From positions 1 to 18,287 of the forward strand of contig JAGWUU010000022.1 in assembly GCA_028868335.1 (NCBI GenBank): 18,287 nt of DNA. Reading direction: 5' to 3'. The translations under genes and the position numbers were made by a program. Below are positions 1 through 7,461 of this stretch, in pieces. Under the pieces are notes generated by a model. That model saw only the letters and a list, made by a program, of their open reading frames with translations, made no database searches and had not been told where the DNA came from. Position 1 is the stretch's first letter, and the number at the start of each line of letters is the position of its first letter. The DNA comes from Sphingomonadales bacterium (GTDB taxonomy: Bacteria; Pseudomonadota; Alphaproteobacteria; Sphingomonadales; Sphingomonadaceae).

Positions 1-122
1 GTGAAGGTTTGGCCGAGGCCCATTGAACCGGAAAAGACGCAATTCATTGCAATTGTGCCGACGCCACAGCGATCCGGACGACCCGATGGCCGAATGACCA
101 GGAGCCGGAACGCGAACGTGGT

Positions 123-168
123 GAATCCTGATCAATGCAAATTGGATTCGCATTATATTATATACAAT
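123..168 (+). promoter_or_regulatory. Candidate virB promoter with overlapping dyad operator
   Basis: A perfect 6-bp inverted repeat, GAATCC (123-128) and GGATTC (144-149), is separated by 15 nt. Its right arm overlaps a possible -35 element, TTGGAT (142-147). An AT-rich run follows with a possible -10, TACAAT (163-168), giving a 15-nt spacer that is shorter than the usual 16-18. The sequence elements are directly visible; promoter activity and repressor binding are inference. It is the only promoter-like patch upstream of virB2 in the window. Confidence 0.3.
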
Positions 169-283
169 AAGACGCAGGAACGAGAAGTCAGAGGGGATCC
201 TCGAACCCAACAAGGCCCGCGAGAGGTCTGAGTACGGAAGGGGCTCGCAGTAGCCAGAGAAACGAGTGCCGGTAGTGGCTTGA

Positions 284-307
284 TCGAACGCGCTCTGTGC
301 GATTCGA
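284..307 (+). other. Stem-loop in the virB leader
   Basis: TCGAACGC (284-291) pairs with GCG plus TTCGA (299-301 and 303-307), with one bulged A at 302 and a 7-nt loop. If the promoter near 142-168 is real, this structure lies in the untranslated leader of the virB transcript. No T-run follows, so it does not look like an intrinsic terminator. Function unknown. Confidence 0.3.
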
Positions 308-484
308 GACCTGGCCCGATGCGCAAATCGGAATGGCGGACTGCTCTGGTCCTCCTGCAGCGCATTGCGAATTGCCCAACTCTCGATCTCACCAGACTGC
401 GATCCCCCGGAAGGTGGAAGTGGATGGCGTTGCGCGTCGGATACGTATCGGTCGGGCCGGTCGGGCTTCGAAAGTTGGAGGCAA

Positions 485-817
485 ATGGTGATTGGCAAGA
501 ACAAGTTGGGAAATACGCTGGCGGCGATGGCGTCGATCCTGGTGCCTTCGGCGGCCCACGCCCAGTATGAGCAGGGCTACAGCGATCCGGCCGGTTCGGG
601 CCCGATCGTCGGGGCACTGCACTGGATGCAGGGCACGCTGCTTGGCACGGCGGCTACTACTGTGGCCGTCATCGCGGTTGCGGTTGTCGGCTTCATGATG
701 CTGACCGGCCGGATCAACTGGCGTTACGGTGCCTCCGTTATTCTGGGTTGCTTCATCCTTTTCGGGGCCGTGAGCATTGTTGGCGGAATTCAGGCTGCCG
801 CGAGCAATGGATACTGA
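485..817 (+). CDS. virB2: VirB2 major pilin, T4SS
   Basis: Pilin subunit of a VirB-type type IV secretion system, forming the extracellular pilus after export and cleavage in the inner membrane. The 110-residue product has a signal peptide with a probable cleavage after Ala-His-Ala (about residue 26). A short mature N-terminus follows, then two hydrophobic segments (about 52-74 and 82-103) joined by a small positively charged loop (GRINWR), the standard VirB2/TrbC layout. The ATG at 485 follows GGAGG (477-481) closely. A GTG at 488 is equally possible and has better spacing. Upstream in-frame codons (from 365) are not pilin-like. The end overlaps the start of virB3 by 11 nt. First gene of the operon visible here. 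Assignment rests on topology, size and position, since pilin sequence is poorly conserved. Confidence 0.88.
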   Translation: MVIGKNKLGNTLAAMASILVPSAAHAQYEQGYSDPAGSGPIVGALHWMQGTLLGTAATTVAVIAVAVVGFMMLTGRINWRYGASVILGCFILFGAVSIVGGIQAAASNGY

Positions 818-1103
818 CCTTCCCGAACTCGATCGCGATCGGATCTTCGTCGCGCTGACCCGGCCCCAGACTTTCGCCGGGGTTTCCTACGGTGTGGTCG
901 TCGCGAACGCGGTGGTCACCACCGAACTGTTCCTTATGTTCAAGGTGTTTTCGGTCATATTCGCGGCACTCATCCTCCACGTCGCAGCCTGGGCAGCGTG
1001 CCTGCGTGAGCCGCGATTCTTCGAGATCTGGCAAACCCGCATGTCAAAGTGCCCGCGGATACCGAACTGGCGGTTCTGGAACTGCAACTCGTACCGCCCA
1101 TGA
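807..1103 (+). CDS. virB3: VirB3 inner-membrane T4SS protein
   Basis: Small inner-membrane protein that works with the VirB4 ATPase in assembling the type IV secretion inner-membrane complex. The product is 98 residues. It has a polar N-terminus with the family-typical 'LTRPQTFAGV' segment (about 17-26), two hydrophobic stretches (about 26-40 and 44-65), then a basic C-terminal tail ending in an Asn-Ser-Tyr motif typical of VirB3. The ATG at 807 was chosen because it overlaps the end of virB2; an upstream in-frame start at 777 would add ten residues read through the virB2 C-terminus. The TGA overlaps the ATG of virB4 (ATGA, 1100-1103). Some systems fuse VirB3 to VirB4; here they are separate but probably translationally coupled. 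Confidence 0.87.
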   Translation: MDTDLPELDRDRIFVALTRPQTFAGVSYGVVVANAVVTTELFLMFKVFSVIFAALILHVAAWAACLREPRFFEIWQTRMSKCPRIPNWRFWNCNSYRP

Positions 1104-3460
1104 CCACCAAGAATCCCGATTGGCAAAAGGAGCGCGCATCGGCGACCAAACTGCCTTTTCGCGCGCAGATCAATGAGCGGACCATCGCGCTTGAAGGCGG
1201 GCGCTACATGCAGACCCTGCGGCTTGACGGTCTGTATTTCGAAACAGCGGACACGCAGGAGCTGAACTACCGCAAGGAACTGCGCGCCGCGATTCTGCGC
1301 TCGATCGGGTCGTCGCGTTTCTCGATCTATCAACATATCGTCCGGACGCGGTGGCACCCCGAAGGCGAGGGGCGTTTTCCCGATCCGTTCAGCCAGGCGT
1401 TAGACCAACGCTGGCACGGTCGGCTGCAGGCGCGTGAAATTTTCCAGAACCACCTCTTCCTGACCGTCGTGCGCCGCCCGTCCGCCGGGCGACGGTCATT
1501 CGTCGCCAATTTCCTGTCCGATGGGCTGAAGAACAGCGAAGAATTGCTGCGGTTCGAAGTTCAGGCGCTAACCGAAGCCGTGGAGGCGCTGTCGGCATCG
1601 CTGGCGCCCTATGGCCCGCGCGTGCTGCGCAGCTATGAGCGTGACGGTGCCACTTATTCCGAGCCGCTGGAGTTCCTTTCGCTGTTGTTCAACGGCACCG
1701 AAATTCCGCGGCAACTGGATGAGGGGCCGCTGGCCGATCAGATTGCCGCGCGCCGGGTGAGTTTCGGCCAGCAAAGCGTCGATCTCGCACCCTTTGCCGA
1801 AGATGCCCGCCAGGCCCAGGCGCTCATCTCGATCAAGTCCTACCCCAATTCCACCTCGCCCGGCATTCTCGACGATCTGCTGCGGCTGCCGATGGAATTC
1901 GTCGCCACACAAAGCTTCTCCTTCGTCGATCAAGGCACGTCGTCGCGTCGGGTCGGACTGGCGCTGCGCCGGATGCGCGCGGCAGACGACGAGGCTGTGA
2001 GCCTGCGCGGCGAACTCACAATCGCGCAGGACGAATTGGCGGCAGGCAAAGCTGTGTTCGGTGAACATCACGCGACCATTGCCCTCCGCGCGCGCAACGA
2101 GTCCGAATTGGCCGACGGGGTTGCCGAACTGCAGGCGGTGATGGCGGACAACGGCCTGATCGGCGTGCGCGAGGATCTTGGGCTTGAACCGGCCTTCTGG
2201 GCCCAGTTTCCCGGCAACCAGGCCTATATCGCCCGCAAGGCGCTAATCTCTGCGCGCAATTTCGCGAGCTTCGCTTCGTTGCACAACTTCCCGACGGGGC
2301 AGGCGGTCGGCAATCACTGGGGCGATTGCGTATCGTTGCTGGAGACGACGGCGGCCGGCCCCTATTTCTTCAACTTCCATCAGGGCGACCTCGGCAACTT
2401 CACGATCATCGGCCCTTCCGGGTCGGGCAAGACCGTGGTGCTCAACTTCCTGTTGGCGCAATCGATGCGGTTCAGCCCACGCCTGGTGTTTTTCGACAAG
2501 GATCGCGGTGGCGAGATTTTCGTCCGCTCGATCGGCGGACGTTACGACGTTCTGAGGCCAGGCGAGCCTTCGGGGCTCAACCCGCTTGCACTGGAACGAA
2601 GCCCTGCCAACAAGCGGTTCCTGATCGAATGGATCAGCCTGCTGATCGCACGCAACGGCCCTGCCCCGACCCCGGCGGAACTGGCGTTGATCGAGGATGC
2701 GCTGGAAGCAAACTTCAGGGCGCCGCCCAAACTGCGTCGTCTGCGTCACTTCGTGGACCTGCTTGGGGGTGCGGAAATGCCGACCGAGACGGACCTTCAG
2801 GCGCGTCTGCGCCCGTGGTTCGGCAAGGGAGAATCGGCCTGGCTGTTCGACAACGAGGTCGATCGCCTTGACGACGATGCGACGGTGCTGGGCTTCGACA
2901 TGACCCGCATCCTCGACGAGCCGAACCTTCGCACTCCCGCGATGTTCTACCTTTTCCACCGCGTCGAGGAACGGCTGGACGGCAGGCCGACCATCATCGT
3001 GATCGACGAAGGCTGGAAGGCGCTCGACGACGAGGTGTTCGTGCGCCGTATTCGCGACTGGGAAAAGACCATCCGCAAGCGCAACGGGCTCGTCGGCTTC
3101 GTCACCCAGAGCGCCGAGGACGCGCTGGCCAGCAAGATCAGCTCGTCGATCGTCGAACAGGCGGCGACCCACATGTTCATGCCCAATTCGCGAGCGCGCG
3201 CCGAAGACTATGTCAAGGGGTTCGGCCTTTCACACCACGAGTTCGACATTGTCCGCTCCCTGCCGGACAGTTCGCATTGCTTCCTGATCAAGCGCGGCCG
3301 CGAAAGCGTTGTCGCGCGGCTTGACCTGACCGGCGAGAAGGACGTCCTCAACGTGCTTTCGGGTCGGGAGAGTTCGGTGCGGCGGCTCGACGAGATCCGC
3401 GCGCGAAACGGTGACAGCCCCGATGACTGGCTCGAAGAGTTTCTGGAAGCAAACCGATGA
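1100..3460 (+). CDS. virB4: VirB4 ATPase, T4SS
   Basis: Large inner-membrane-associated ATPase (CagE/TrbE/VirB4 family) that powers pilus assembly and substrate transfer. The protein is 786 residues, close to the usual length. The N-terminal half is the CagE_TrbE_VirB domain. The C-terminal half is a RecA-like motor with Walker A GPSGSGKT at about 438-445 and Walker B IIVIDE at about 632-637, the latter followed by the family-typical GWKAL. A later conserved FVTQSAEDAL stretch matches the usual FxTQsxxd segment. The ATG at 1100 is chosen because it overlaps the virB3 stop; a GTG at 1049 in the same frame would extend well into virB3. The stop overlaps the virB6 start (ATGA, 3457-3460), so no virB5 sits between them. 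No frameshift or missing motif is seen. Confidence 0.95.
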   Translation: MTTKNPDWQKERASATKLPFRAQINERTIALEGGRYMQTLRLDGLYFETADTQELNYRKELRAAILRSIGSSRFSIYQHIVRTRWHPEGEGRFPDPFSQALDQRWHGRLQAREIFQNHLFLTVVRRPSAGRRSFVANFLSDGLKNSEELLRFEVQALTEAVEALSASLAPYGPRVLRSYERDGATYSEPLEFLSLLFNGTEIPRQLDEGPLADQIAARRVSFGQQSVDLAPFAEDARQAQALISIKSYPNSTSPGILDDLLRLPMEFVATQSFSFVDQGTSSRRVGLALRRMRAADDEAVSLRGELTIAQDELAAGKAVFGEHHATIALRARNESELADGVAELQAVMADNGLIGVREDLGLEPAFWAQFPGNQAYIARKALISARNFASFASLHNFPTGQAVGNHWGDCVSLLETTAAGPYFFNFHQGDLGNFTIIGPSGSGKTVVLNFLLAQSMRFSPRLVFFDKDRGGEIFVRSIGGRYDVLRPGEPSGLNPLALERSPANKRFLIEWISLLIARNGPAPTPAELALIEDALEANFRAPPKLRRLRHFVDLLGGAEMPTETDLQARLRPWFGKGESAWLFDNEVDRLDDDATVLGFDMTRILDEPNLRTPAMFYLFHRVEERLDGRPTIIVIDEGWKALDDEVFVRRIRDWEKTIRKRNGLVGFVTQSAEDALASKISSSIVEQAATHMFMPNSRARAEDYVKGFGLSHHEFDIVRSLPDSSHCFLIKRGRESVVARLDLTGEKDVLNVLSGRESSVRRLDEIRARNGDSPDDWLEEFLEANR

Positions 3461-4737
3461 GCGATGCCTGCCTGGCCATTCCGCCCGCCGATTCGGCGCT
3501 GATCCGTCTTTCGACGTTTCTCGATTGTCAGGCGGATGCCCTTGGCAACGCCGCTTTCCGCGGCGGAACGGGAACGGGCATTCTGCCCGGCCTGCTGGGC
3601 ACGGCCATGATCATCTACGTGGCCGTCATCGGCTATCGCCTGATATTCAACGAACGAACCGACACGCGCTTCATCGTCATGGCCGTCGTCCGGCTGGCGA
3701 TGGTCATGGCCCTGATGACGAGCTGGAATGCATTTTCCACGCTGGTCCTGCGCCCGGCGATGGCCGGGCCACCAGACCTTGCCGGCCAATTGCTGGGCAG
3801 CACGGCAACCGGGTTGTTTGGGCAGGAATCCTATCCCGTGCGGGTTCAAGGCATACTCAAGAAGGCGCACGAAGTCCTGGCCAAGGAAACGCAGAACGGC
3901 CAGAATGGTGTTCCCGGACAAGGTCCTGCCGCTGGACAGATGAGTCAGTCCGCCGCGCCCCCCGGCGCGGCCGCGGCATCGACACCCTCCCAGCCGGATG
4001 GAACCGGCACCGCCGTCAAGAAGCCCGATTCGATTTCCGACCTGGGCATGGCAGGGTGGGCCTTCATTCTCGTCACCATCGGGTTGACCGGAGCGCTGCG
4101 CCTGGTGGTGGGACTGCTACTGGGCGTTTCGCCGCTGTTCCTGATCGCTGCGCTGTTCGACAATGCCCAGGGGCTGTTCGAGGGGTGGGTCAAGGCCGTG
4201 GTGGGAACTGCCATGGCCACCAGCGGTGCGATGGTTTCGGGCATGCTGCTGATCCAGTATTCCGAAGGCGAGCTGGCACGGAAGATTGCCACACCCGAAG
4301 CCATGCTGCCGGTCAGCGACATCCTTGCGCTCAATACGCTGGTGTTCGGCTGCGCCGGGTTCATCATGATCATGGCCGGCTACATTCTGGGATCGCGGTT
4401 CCGTCTGCGTGCGGCGCGCGCCATGGCGATGGATCACGGTTCAAGTGCGGTGGCGAGTACGGTTTCGGAAATTTCGGGATCTCCCCGATATGTCGAGCCG
4501 AACGCACCGGTCACCTCTCCGCGCACAGCAAGAATGGTCGGGCGGATCATGTCTCATCCCTCCGACAGAGGGGGCCGAGAGATCGTCGCTGATGGCCGCC
4601 TGCCCATTAGCCCCGTGCAAACATCGCGCGGCGGCATGACCGAGGCCTCCCCCTCACCCTTCGCGCATACAAGCTCCTCTCGCCGATCAACAACCGTGCG
4701 CAAGGGGCCCGGCGCAACCAGACGTGAAGCACGCTAA
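3457..4737 (+). CDS. virB6: VirB6/TrbL polytopic channel protein, T4SS
   Basis: Polytopic inner-membrane component thought to form part of the translocation channel. The product is 426 residues, longer than classical VirB6 proteins (about 300). Hydrophobic segments are visible at about 38-63, 72-92, 197-234, 246-266 and 291-312. Between the second and third is a hydrophilic Gly/Pro/Ala/Gln-rich stretch (about 143-195), and after the last comes a Ser/Arg/Pro-rich tail of about 110 residues. The 'LGVSPLFLIAALF' region (about 222-234) matches the most conserved VirB6 segment. The gene starts inside the virB4 stop (ATGA) and its TAA shares one base with the virB8 ATG, leaving no room for virB7. 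The family call is firm; the roles of the linker and tail are unknown. Confidence 0.88.
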   Translation: MSDACLAIPPADSALIRLSTFLDCQADALGNAAFRGGTGTGILPGLLGTAMIIYVAVIGYRLIFNERTDTRFIVMAVVRLAMVMALMTSWNAFSTLVLRPAMAGPPDLAGQLLGSTATGLFGQESYPVRVQGILKKAHEVLAKETQNGQNGVPGQGPAAGQMSQSAAPPGAAAASTPSQPDGTGTAVKKPDSISDLGMAGWAFILVTIGLTGALRLVVGLLLGVSPLFLIAALFDNAQGLFEGWVKAVVGTAMATSGAMVSGMLLIQYSEGELARKIATPEAMLPVSDILALNTLVFGCAGFIMIMAGYILGSRFRLRAARAMAMDHGSSAVASTVSEISGSPRYVEPNAPVTSPRTARMVGRIMSHPSDRGGREIVADGRLPISPVQTSRGGMTEASPSPFAHTSSSRRSTTVRKGPGATRREAR

Positions 4738-5711
4738 TGAACGATCAATCCGACAAGTTCTTTGCCAAGGCCACAAGCTGGACGCTCAACCAGAGCGAAC
4801 AGGACGGCAAGTCACGCCGCACTGCATGGATAACCGCGGCCGCACTGGGGACGATCGCCGTACTCGAGGGTCTGGCCATGCTGTTCCTGACCCCGTTGAA
4901 GACGGTCGTGCCGCTGCCGATCCTCGTCGACAGCCAGACCGGCTACGTCCAGCGCCTGGGGCCGGATGGTACGGTGGCGTTGCGCGCCAACGATGCGCTG
5001 GTGCGCTCGATGCTGGCGCAATATGTCATGGCCCGCGAAGGGTTCGACATCGATTCGATCGGCTTCGAATATCACAACGTCATGCTGTGGTCCGCCGGGC
5101 AGGCGCGTGCCGACTATGCGGCGATCATGCCCAAGGACAACCCTGACAGTCCGTTCCAGCGCTATTCGCGCCGTACCGTTGTCGAAGCGCGGGTTTCAGG
5201 TATTTCGCCAATTGCCAAAGATACCTACCTTGTCCGCTTCACCACAGCGGCGCGCGGTGAAAGCGCCGCCACCGAGCCGCCGAAGTACTGGTCGGCCGTT
5301 GTCACCTATCGCTTTACCGATGCCGGGATGGCCGTGGAGGACCGGTTTCAGAATCCACTCGGCTTTCAGGTAGTGAAATACCACCGTGATCCCGATGCTG
5401 CGCCGCCGGTTTCGTCAACACTGACTATCGCTCCGGCATCGGCGCCCGTTGCACAGTCCCCTGCCGCCACCAACAACCAGATACCCGCCGCGCAGCCTGC
5501 TGCCCCGACGATGCCCCTCCAGCCCTATCAACCAGCGCAACCCGCGCTTCAGGCAAGGAGCGCGCCACCTGCGCCTCCCCCCACAACCGCCCCCATCGTG
5601 CCAACCCCGCCTCTTCGTCACCAGCCGCCATTTCAGCATGCACCATCCGGCCCGCCCGGACGTTCGATGGACCCCAATTCGATCGGCCGCGTACCGGGGG
5701 ACGCGAAGTGA
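4737..5711 (+). CDS. virB8: VirB8 T4SS scaffold with long Pro-rich tail
   Basis: Bitopic inner-membrane scaffold of the type IV secretion system; its periplasmic NTF2-like domain contacts other VirB proteins. The product is 324 residues: a short cytoplasmic N-terminus, one membrane segment (about 31-53), then the VirB8 domain (about 60-220). That domain ends in the conserved NPLGFxVxxY-type motif at about 206-215. VirB8 proteins usually end near here at about 230 residues. This one continues for about 100 residues rich in Pro, Ala and Gln, predicted disordered and periplasmic. The tail stays in frame and overlaps virB9 by GTGA (5708-5711), so it is not an obvious frameshift product. The ATG shares its A with the virB6 stop. 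Confidence 0.92.
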   Translation: MNDQSDKFFAKATSWTLNQSEQDGKSRRTAWITAAALGTIAVLEGLAMLFLTPLKTVVPLPILVDSQTGYVQRLGPDGTVALRANDALVRSMLAQYVMAREGFDIDSIGFEYHNVMLWSAGQARADYAAIMPKDNPDSPFQRYSRRTVVEARVSGISPIAKDTYLVRFTTAARGESAATEPPKYWSAVVTYRFTDAGMAVEDRFQNPLGFQVVKYHRDPDAAPPVSSTLTIAPASAPVAQSPAATNNQIPAAQPAAPTMPLQPYQPAQPALQARSAPPAPPPTTAPIVPTPPLRHQPPFQHAPSGPPGRSMDPNSIGRVPGDAK

Positions 5712-6412
5712 GCCGGGCTGCGAAATGGATCGGCTGCCTTGCCGTGACCGTTCTGGCAATTCTGCCCGTCATGGCGAACGCGGCCGTCACGCCGACGCTC
5801 GGTGACAAGGACCCGCGCATTCAAACCGTCAGCTACGATCCGGCGCAGGTCGTCCAGCTCAAGGTCGTATTGGGTTACACTCTGGTTGTCGAATTCGGAA
5901 CCGACGAGCAGGTTCGCAACGTTGCAGTGGGCAATAGTGCGGTGTGGCAGGTTACCGCCAACCAGGCGGCTGACCACATTTTCATCAAGCCGCTTCAGGG
6001 CGCGGTATCGACAAACCTCGTCGTGGTCACCGATTCCCGTCTCTATAATTTCGAGCTGGAGGCCACCACCTTCACCGGATTGAATCAGGCCTACACCATC
6101 CGGTTCGAGTACCCTGCCGAAGCATCGCCAGACGCCAAGCCCACAAGCTCGCAAGTAATCTACAAATTTACCGGATCGCGCAGCCTGAGGCCCAGCGACA
6201 TCTACGATGACGGCAAATTCACCTACCTTGATTGGCCGCAAAACGCGAAACTTCCAGCGATCTTCATCGTCAATTCCGAAGGCAAGGAAGCGCTTATAAA
6301 TGGGGCGGTTCGCAATGGGCATTACGTGATAGAGGGCGTCGGTCAGCGCCTGGTCTTTCGGCTCGGCAAGGCGGAAGCCGAGGCAATCAGGCGCTTGGTA
6401 AAGACGCCATGA
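5708..6412 (+). CDS. virB9: VirB9/CagX outer-membrane core component, T4SS
   Basis: Periplasmic and outer-membrane component of the T4SS core complex, normally paired with the lipoprotein VirB7 and with VirB10. The product is 234 residues with a signal peptide (hydrophobic about 9-20, cleavage probably after Ala-Asn-Ala at about 25). It contains the two beta domains of the VirB9/CagX family; the C-terminal part carries the typical 'DGKFTYLDWP' and 'LPAIFIV' segments. The GTG at 5708 overlaps the virB8 stop, and the signal peptide begins immediately after it, supporting this start. Its TGA overlaps the virB10 ATG (6409-6412). No virB7 is adjacent, which is notable because VirB7 usually stabilises VirB9. 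Confidence 0.93.
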   Translation: MSRAAKWIGCLAVTVLAILPVMANAAVTPTLGDKDPRIQTVSYDPAQVVQLKVVLGYTLVVEFGTDEQVRNVAVGNSAVWQVTANQAADHIFIKPLQGAVSTNLVVVTDSRLYNFELEATTFTGLNQAYTIRFEYPAEASPDAKPTSSQVIYKFTGSRSLRPSDIYDDGKFTYLDWPQNAKLPAIFIVNSEGKEALINGAVRNGHYVIEGVGQRLVFRLGKAEAEAIRRLVKTP

Positions 6413-7461
6413 CGGATTCCATCGCTTCCTCCGGCGTTGCCGACGACACCGCGAATACGGGATCGATTTTCCCGCGGGTAAGGCTTGCGGCCAAGGGCAT
6501 GCCCGTTGGCCTGTCGGTCGGACTGATCGTGATTGCCGGCGCGGCGTTTTCGATATGGGTCACGCACGGCGTGACGCGCGGTGCTGACAGCGGCGCTGGC
6601 CGGAAGAACGCTAGTGAAGGCGCGATGCTGGCCTCCCCGCCACCTCTGGACGTTCCTCCTGCGCCGCCGGTCGCCATTCCGGTTCAGCCTCGGCCCGCGC
6701 CTCCACAGGTACAGGTCAAATATATCCAGAGTCCGCCGATGATTCAGTACGTCGACAGACCAATTGCCATGGCACCGCCTGCGCCGCCCCCGCCCCCCGT
6801 CGATTATTCGCGGCTTGGCGAACCGGCTTTGGTCATAGATCGCAGCACGGCCGGAATACCTGTGGCGGCCAGCGATGAAAGTGTTCGGGCAACGGTGCTG
6901 CGCAATCGCTCAACACTGATTCCGCAGGGCGCGATGATCCCGGCTGTTCTCGAAACCCCAATCGACACTACCGCTCCGGGGCAGGTTCGGGCAGTGACGA
7001 CCGGCGATACGCGCAGCTTTGATGGCACGCGCATTCTCATTCCGCGCGGAAGCCGCCTGATGGGCGATTTTCGCGCGGAGGTCGTGCCCGGCCAGCACCG
7101 CGTTCTGATCACCTGGAGCAGGCTCATCCGGCCTGATGGCGTGGCCGTGAAGATCGGTTCGCCAGCTACAGACGCAAGGGGCCAGGCCGGTGTCTCCGGG
7201 TCGGTGAACAACCACTTCTTCGAACGGGTCGGCATGGCACTCCTGCAGTCGGCATTGTCCATCGGCACCAATATCGCATCGCGGCCGAACAACGGGAACT
7301 CGATCATCATTGGCGCAACCGGGCAGGCGACCGACGCGATCTCCCAATCGCTGCAGCAGGCGGTTCCCCCGCGACCCACCATCAAGGTGAGTGCCGGTAC
7401 GCAGGTGATGGTAATGGTGGCCCACGATCTCGATTTTTCAGGAACGCTGAGGCAGCGGTGA
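6409..7461 (+). CDS. virB10: VirB10/TrbI core-complex protein, T4SS
   Basis: Envelope-spanning core component that links the inner-membrane ATPases to the outer-membrane pore. The 350-residue product has a cytoplasmic N-terminus and one membrane helix (about 33-51). A proline-rich periplasmic linker follows (about 77-131), then the TrbI-type beta-barrel domain (about 160-345). Recognisable parts are 'LIPQGAMIPAVLET' (about 170-183), 'ILIPRGSRLMGDF' (about 209-221) and a hydrophobic helix region (about 275-292) of the type that forms the outer-membrane antenna. An in-frame upstream start at 6232 would run through virB9, so the ATG at 6409, which overlaps the virB9 stop, is preferred. The stop overlaps the virB11 GTG. 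Confidence 0.94.
   Translation: MTDSIASSGVADDTANTGSIFPRVRLAAKGMPVGLSVGLIVIAGAAFSIWVTHGVTRGADSGAGRKNASEGAMLASPPPLDVPPAPPVAIPVQPRPAPPQVQVKYIQSPPMIQYVDRPIAMAPPAPPPPPVDYSRLGEPALVIDRSTAGIPVAASDESVRATVLRNRSTLIPQGAMIPAVLETPIDTTAPGQVRAVTTGDTRSFDGTRILIPRGSRLMGDFRAEVVPGQHRVLITWSRLIRPDGVAVKIGSPATDARGQAGVSGSVNNHFFERVGMALLQSALSIGTNIASRPNNGNSIIIGATGQATDAISQSLQQAVPPRPTIKVSAGTQVMVMVAHDLDFSGTLRQR

Larger units (their letters stand above)
1..484. other. Gene-free region upstream of virB2
   Basis: I see no convincing gene here. Short open frames exist on both strands, but they overlap each other and show no recognisable domain or well-placed ribosome-binding site. The stretch holds an AT-rich patch at about 150-170 that contrasts with the GC-rich surroundings, an inverted repeat at 123-149 and a stem-loop at 284-307. 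It is probably the promoter and a leader of roughly 300 nt for the virB operon. Any upstream neighbour, such as virB1 or a regulator, would lie left of the window. Confidence 0.6.

Noticed and set aside
48..55. TGCAATTG resembling the core of the Agrobacterium vir box
   Set aside because: Only the 8-bp core matches, the AAAY part does not, and similar CAATTG words occur upstream of the TonB receptor; likely chance.
185..220. tRNA-like GGGTTCGA on the minus strand, possible attachment site
   Set aside because: The T-stem does not pair and no anticodon or acceptor arm can be built around it.
1..231. 76-aa open frame at the left edge
   Set aside because: No domain, no ribosome-binding site visible, and it runs across the AT-rich promoter-like patch.
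2243..3172. 309-aa minus-strand open frame inside virB4
   Set aside because: Antisense shadow of the VirB4 motor domain, whose Walker motifs are intact on the other strand.
3411..4592. 393-aa plus-strand frame overlapping virB6
   Set aside because: Gly/Arg/His-rich alternative frame; the overlapping VirB6 frame has clear membrane segments and coupled start and stop.
5402..5708. Frameshift as the cause of the VirB8 Pro-rich tail
   Set aside because: The frame stays open, composition is consistent with a disordered tail, and the end is coupled to the virB9 GTG as in the neighbouring junctions.
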